Source: DAOPJM01 sp964490325 (GTDB lineage: Bacteria > Bacillota > Clostridia > Christensenellales > CAG-138). From it: a stretch of DNA of 41,866 bases. The notes beneath the pieces are model-generated. The model searched no databases. It was not told the DNA's origin and worked only from the letters and a program-made list of their open reading frames with translations. This document shows positions 39,001 through 41,866 of the stretch, one piece after another. The stretch is taken from NCBI GenBank assembly GCA_964490325.1, contig CAZBBX010000020.1, positions 1 to 41,866 of the forward strand, in the 5' to 3' direction. The stretch's first letter is position 1; every line of letters starts with the position of its first letter. The position numbers were made by a program, and so were the translations under genes.

Positions 39001-41259
39001 CTATATATGGGACGCCACGGCATACGCCGCACGCGTGGCTTCCAGCACCTTGCCGCCCGCAAAGCTGTCCCCGATGTTGTACAGCTCGGGGGAAACATGC
39101 AGCGCCTGCGCCCTTTGATACAGCGTATCGTCCGCCTTGCCGCCCAGAGCCAGCACGATGCAGTCGGCCGAAAGCGTCTCCTTGACGGGTTCATAGCCGA
39201 TCTTCTTTGCCAAGGGATTGACCACGTTCTTGGGCAGGATGGGCTGCCAGCAGTTGTAGGGGTCGGGCAGGTTCTTGTGCGTGTTGCGCTCGATGGCGAC
39301 CTCTCCTGCGGCAAAGCCCGTCACCTTGGCGCCGTTAAGAAGCTGCACGCCCTTAAGCTTGAGGTAGTGCAGCAGATGGCCGCGGTTGGCGGTGCATACG
39401 CCGTCCATGAAGTAGGGCAGCATCTCCACCACCGTCACCTCGCAGCCCTTTTCGTAGGCCAGATAGTAGGCCGTTTCGCAGCCCACCGAGCCGCCGCCCA
39501 CGACCACCACGCGCTTTGCCTCTCCAAGGCGCGAAGGATCCAGCAGCAGCTCTGTCGCCTGTACCGCGTTCGCCTCCGCCAAGCCCGAGATGGGCGGAAT
39601 GGCGTCCTTCGTCCCCGTGGCAAACACCACCGCGTCATAGCCCTCCGCCTTGAGCTGCTCCGCCGTGACGCGGCAGTTGAGCTTCAAGGCGATCTGCCCC
39701 GCGTCCACGGCAGTCTGCAGCCTGTTCTGCAGATAGCCAAGGTAGTTGGCAAGGTCAAACTTGATCTTGGGAACGGAGCCTGCATTCAGCTTGCCGCCGA
39801 TGCGTTCCTCCGCCTCGAAAAGGGTCAGCTCGTGTCCGCGTTCCGCGGCAAACAGGGCAAAGTTGACGCCTGCAGGCCCCGCGCCCACCACGGCGATCCG
39901 CTTTGCTTTCTCCGCCTTTGGAAGCTGCGGCGGCGTCACATCCTCAAAGCCCGTGCGGGGATCGACCGCGCACTGCGGATGGCCGCCGTCCACGAACTCG
40001 TTGATGCAGCCCTCCTGACAGCCGATGCAGGGGCACAGCTCGTCCACGCGTCCCGCGTAGACCTTGTTGGGCCATTCGGGATCCGCCAGCAGCGGCCGTC
40101 CCAGCATGATCATGTCGCATTTGCCGTCCCGCAGCGCCTGCTCCGCAAGGTCGGGATAGCCAAGCTTGCCCACCGCCACCACGGGGATCTCGCTGCCGCT
40201 GTTGCCCTTGATGCCGTTTGCCAAAAAGTAGTCCTTGACCAGCTTGGACACCGCAAGGAAGCAGCCTGCGGGCATACCCGAAGGCGGATGCGGCAGCCAC
40301 CAGTTGTCATAGCAGCCCAGATCCACATCGAAAATGTCCACGCCTGCCTTGACGAGCGCCGTCATGTAGGACAGCGTTTCCTCCACGCTGCGGCCGTTTT
40401 TGAACTTTTTGAGCGCCTTTGCCTCCATGCCCTCCTCGCCGTAGGTCTCGTTGAGCGCCAAGGACAGGTCGATGCGGTACATGATGGGATAGCGCTCGCC
40501 TGTGCGGGAGCGGATCTGCTTGACAAGATCCACGCCGAAGCGCTGCCAGTCCGCATACTTGCCCAGCTTGCGCCGATTGAAGGCGCGGTTGGTGAGCTGC
40601 TCGAGCAGGTAACCCTCGTGTCCGTGCAGGTACACGCCGTCCAAGCCGCAGGCCATTGCATCCGCCGCAGCCTGCCCCGCGTTGCTGATGATCCTGTTCA
40701 GCTGCCCATCGCTGAGGCGCCAGCAGGGCAGATCGGACATGTAGTAGTTGGGGTTGAAGGAGGCGGAAACTGGGAATTTCAGCTGGGTGGTAAGGCACTG
40801 CGGGTTGCCCACGCGTCCCAAGCCCGGCGTCAGCTGCACAAAGATGCGGCTGCCATAGGCATGCACGCCCTGCGCCAGATCCCGCCAGCCCGACTGCACC
40901 GTGCGCGAACGGTCGATGCGGGGAAAATAGCTGAGCTGCCCCAACTCCGTCACGGAATGATCCACGCCGTGGCTGATGGGGATAAGCCCCGTCGTGAGTA
41001 AGCCCGTACCACCCTTGGCACGGGCAAAAAAGTATTGCAGCATCTTGTTGTTGGGTCTGCCCGTCTCCTCGCACATGTCGATGTTGCCCATCGGCGCCAT
41101 GACGATGCGGTTCTTGACGGTGAGCCGATTGATCGTCAGCGGCGAAAACAGCGCGTCATAGGGGTACTTCTCCCGCGTCATGCGGGCGGGTCCCAGATCC
41201 TCGCGCTCCCAATCGCCGTAATGATCGACCAACTCCGAAACAAAGGCGTCCGTTCTCAT
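39001..41259 (-). CDS. old yellow enzyme / 2,4-dienoyl-CoA reductase-type flavoprotein
   Basis: Multidomain reductase of 752 residues. An N-terminal FMN-binding TIM barrel (PYDALFSPLTINRLTVKNRIVMAPM is its start, split here as LFSPLTINRL and KNRIVMAPMG), then a 4Fe-4S motif C-x2-C-x3-C-x11-C at about 406-424 (CIGCQEGC), then FAD and NAD(P)H domains (VVGAGPAGVNFA and VVVVGGGSVGCETAYY). Electrons run from NAD(P)H through FAD and the cluster to FMN to reduce a C=C bond or cleave a C-N bond, as in dienoyl-CoA reductase, BaiCD/BaiH and trimethylamine dehydrogenase. It has an N-terminal extension of about 30 residues. First gene of the operon; AAGGAAAGGATG precedes the ATG. Confidence 0.92.
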   Translation of the reverse strand: MRTDAFVSELVDHYGDWEREDLGPARMTREKYPYDALFSPLTINRLTVKNRIVMAPMGNIDMCEETGRPNNKMLQYFFARAKGGTGLLTTGLIPISHGVDHSVTELGQLSYFPRIDRSRTVQSGWRDLAQGVHAYGSRIFVQLTPGLGRVGNPQCLTTQLKFPVSASFNPNYYMSDLPCWRLSDGQLNRIISNAGQAAADAMACGLDGVYLHGHEGYLLEQLTNRAFNRRKLGKYADWQRFGVDLVKQIRSRTGERYPIMYRIDLSLALNETYGEEGMEAKALKKFKNGRSVEETLSYMTALVKAGVDIFDVDLGCYDNWWLPHPPSGMPAGCFLAVSKLVKDYFLANGIKGNSGSEIPVVAVGKLGYPDLAEQALRDGKCDMIMLGRPLLADPEWPNKVYAGRVDELCPCIGCQEGCINEFVDGGHPQCAVDPRTGFEDVTPPQLPKAEKAKRIAVVGAGPAGVNFALFAAERGHELTLFEAEERIGGKLNAGSVPKIKFDLANYLGYLQNRLQTAVDAGQIALKLNCRVTAEQLKAEGYDAVVFATGTKDAIPPISGLAEANAVQATELLLDPSRLGEAKRVVVVGGGSVGCETAYYLAYEKGCEVTVVEMLPYFMDGVCTANRGHLLHYLKLKGVQLLNGAKVTGFAAGEVAIERNTHKNLPDPYNCWQPILPKNVVNPLAKKIGYEPVKETLSADCIVLALGGKADDTLYQRAQALHVSPELYNIGDSFAGGKVLEATRAAYAVASHI

Positions 41260-41363
41260 ATCGTTCTCATCCTTTCCTTACTTCCCATCGTGTGCCGTCT
41301 TTGGTGAAAATTCTGTGGATATTCAGGGAATTTTGCCGTTTCACCGTATATTCATACAGCTTT

Positions 41364-41392
41364 AGTGTAGCACGCAAACGCCGCCGCGTCAA
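41364..41392 (-). promoter_or_regulatory. promoter of the reductase-aconitase X operon
   Basis: On the minus strand: TTGACG, a 17-base spacer ending in TGC (extended -10), TACACT. It is followed by a leader of about 95 bases before the reductase start, with no recognised riboswitch. Confidence 0.8.
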
Positions 41393-41427
41393 CGCGCAAG
41401 AAACGGAAATTTTAGGCAGCGGCGCAC

Positions 41428-41453
41428 AAAAAAGCCGAGCAGCGCGCTCGGCT
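41428..41453 (-). terminator. intrinsic terminator for a gene beyond the right edge
   Basis: On the minus strand: stem AGCCGAGC/GCTCGGCT with a 5-base loop, followed by at least five T residues. No gene upstream of it is found in the window, so it should end a transcript that enters from the right. Confidence 0.8.
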
Positions 41454-41471
41454 CAAGCTGTTAGGAAAAGA

Positions 41472-41630
41472 GACGTCGAATCGCCCCGCCGATCCATGAA
41501 TGAAACAAAGGGACATCCATAAGTGACCGTCGGATCGCCCCGCCGATCCATGAACGAAACAACGGGACACCCATAAGTGACCGTCGGATCGCTCCGCCGA
41601 TCCGACAACGAAAGAAACAAGGGAACAACC
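41472..41630. repeat. 54-bp tandem repeat with palindromic core
   Basis: Units start at 41472, 41525 and 41579. Each contains an inverted repeat: GGATCG, six bases, CGATCC (one mismatch in unit 1). Units 1 and 2 are nearly identical; the third diverges after the palindrome. A 94-codon frame on the minus strand runs through them but is a by-product of the repeat. Confidence 0.85.
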
Positions 41631-41642
41631 ATCAGATCCATC

Positions 41643-41733
41643 AAATCCGGCGACATGCGCGGCGGATTTGATACCTTACTTGCCCTTTTGGGTCTCCAAA
41701 AGGGCAAGAGAAAGCCCTGCCGCAGCAGACTCG
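41643..41733. repeat. 91-bp direct repeat, copy 1, with two hairpins
   Basis: Identical over all 91 bases to copy 2 at 41776. It contains an AAATCCG/CGGATTT inverted repeat at the left and a 13-bp perfect stem at 41679-41708 (CTTGCCCTTTTGG/CCAAAAGGGCAAG, 4-base loop). No protein-coding logic is evident. Confidence 0.9.
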
Positions 41734-41758
41734 TCAAAAAACATCGGTTTTTTGACGA
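41731..41758. other. 12-bp perfect hairpin between the 91-bp repeats
   Basis: TCGTCAAAAAAC, loop ATCG, GTTTTTTGACGA. With the A and T runs inside the stem it does not look like a standard terminator. It probably belongs to the same repeated element. Confidence 0.75.
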
Positions 41759-41775
41759 AGCCGTCCTTGACGGCT

Positions 41776-41866
41776 AAATCCGGCGACATGCGCGGCGGAT
41801 TTGATACCTTACTTGCCCTTTTGGGTCTCCAAAAGGGCAAGAGAAAGCCCTGCCGCAGCAGACTCG
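41776..41866. repeat. 91-bp direct repeat, copy 2, cut by the window edge
   Basis: Same sequence as 41643-41733, 133 bp further on. It continues to the last base of the window, so the identity may extend further and there may be more copies. Confidence 0.9.

Noticed and set aside
39007..41001. Long plus-strand open frame opposite the flavin reductase
   Set aside because: Antisense shadow of a complete, motif-rich gene; no ribosome binding site or family motif.
41453..41737. 94-codon frame on the minus strand
   Set aside because: Made of the 54-bp repeat and part of the 91-bp repeat. No start signal, and its end falls inside the terminator.

Overview
The window comes from a GC-rich member of the Bacillota, most likely class Clostridia. 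The evidence is a dcw (division and cell wall) cluster in the Gram-positive order, a MurE with the DNPR motif of meso-diaminopimelate-adding enzymes, and the sporulation-type genes yqfC and yqfD beside phoH, ybeY, cdd, era, yqzL and recO, an order known from Bacillus and Clostridia. A finer placement would be a guess. I saw no rRNA, tRNA, CRISPR array, transposase or phage gene.

Layout, left to right. (1) 111-1276, minus strand: a DtxR-type metalloregulator followed by a ZIP metal transporter. (2) 1406-13964, minus strand: the dcw cluster, transcribed rsmH, ftsL, PBP (ftsI type), murE, mraY, murD, ftsW, murA, ftsQ. It has a strong promoter with a palindrome at its start and a clean terminator at its end. 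mraZ, murF and murG are absent from their usual places. FtsQ carries a cytoplasmic tail of about 500 residues filled with repeats. (3) 14115-22014: single genes and short units: an SGNH hydrolase, a DUF4143 ATPase that looks acquired, a membrane-anchored beta-propeller with a GNAT acetyltransferase, an M42 peptidase, a YhaM-type exoribonuclease and a cupin whose ribosome binding site lies in a hairpin. (4) 22263-25589: a large secreted M30-like metalloprotease with duplicated C-terminal domains and a Thr/Pro linker. (5) 25741-30910, minus strand: yqfC-yqfD-phoH-ybeY-cdd-era-yqzL-recO, most joined by overlapping stop and start codons. (6) 31035-36029, plus strand: a CPBP membrane protease, an AGCS sodium/amino acid symporter, and a FecCD permease with its ATPase and a methyltransferase. 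(7) 36099-41259, minus strand: a four-gene operon of an old-yellow-enzyme type flavin/iron-sulfur reductase, the large and small subunits of aconitase X, and a PatB-type PLP lyase. It has its own promoter and terminator and looks like an undescribed catabolic pathway. (8) 41428-41866: a terminator for a gene beyond the right edge, then tandem palindromic units and a 91-bp multi-hairpin direct repeat.

How the genes work together. Region 2 makes lipid-linked peptidoglycan precursors (MurA, MurE, MurD, MraY) and the septal synthase and its scaffold (FtsW, PBP, FtsL, FtsQ). Region 5 combines RNA and ribosome maintenance (YbeY, Era, PhoH), pyrimidine salvage (Cdd), repair (RecO) and sporulation (YqfC, YqfD). 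Region 7 probably dehydrates a hydroxy acid, reduces the product and cleaves or transaminates an amino acid intermediate; the substrate cannot be read from the sequence.

The two points most worth following are the aconitase X operon and a palindromic repeat that occurs between genes (22055-22199) and also, in frame, inside ftsQ (3061-3254).
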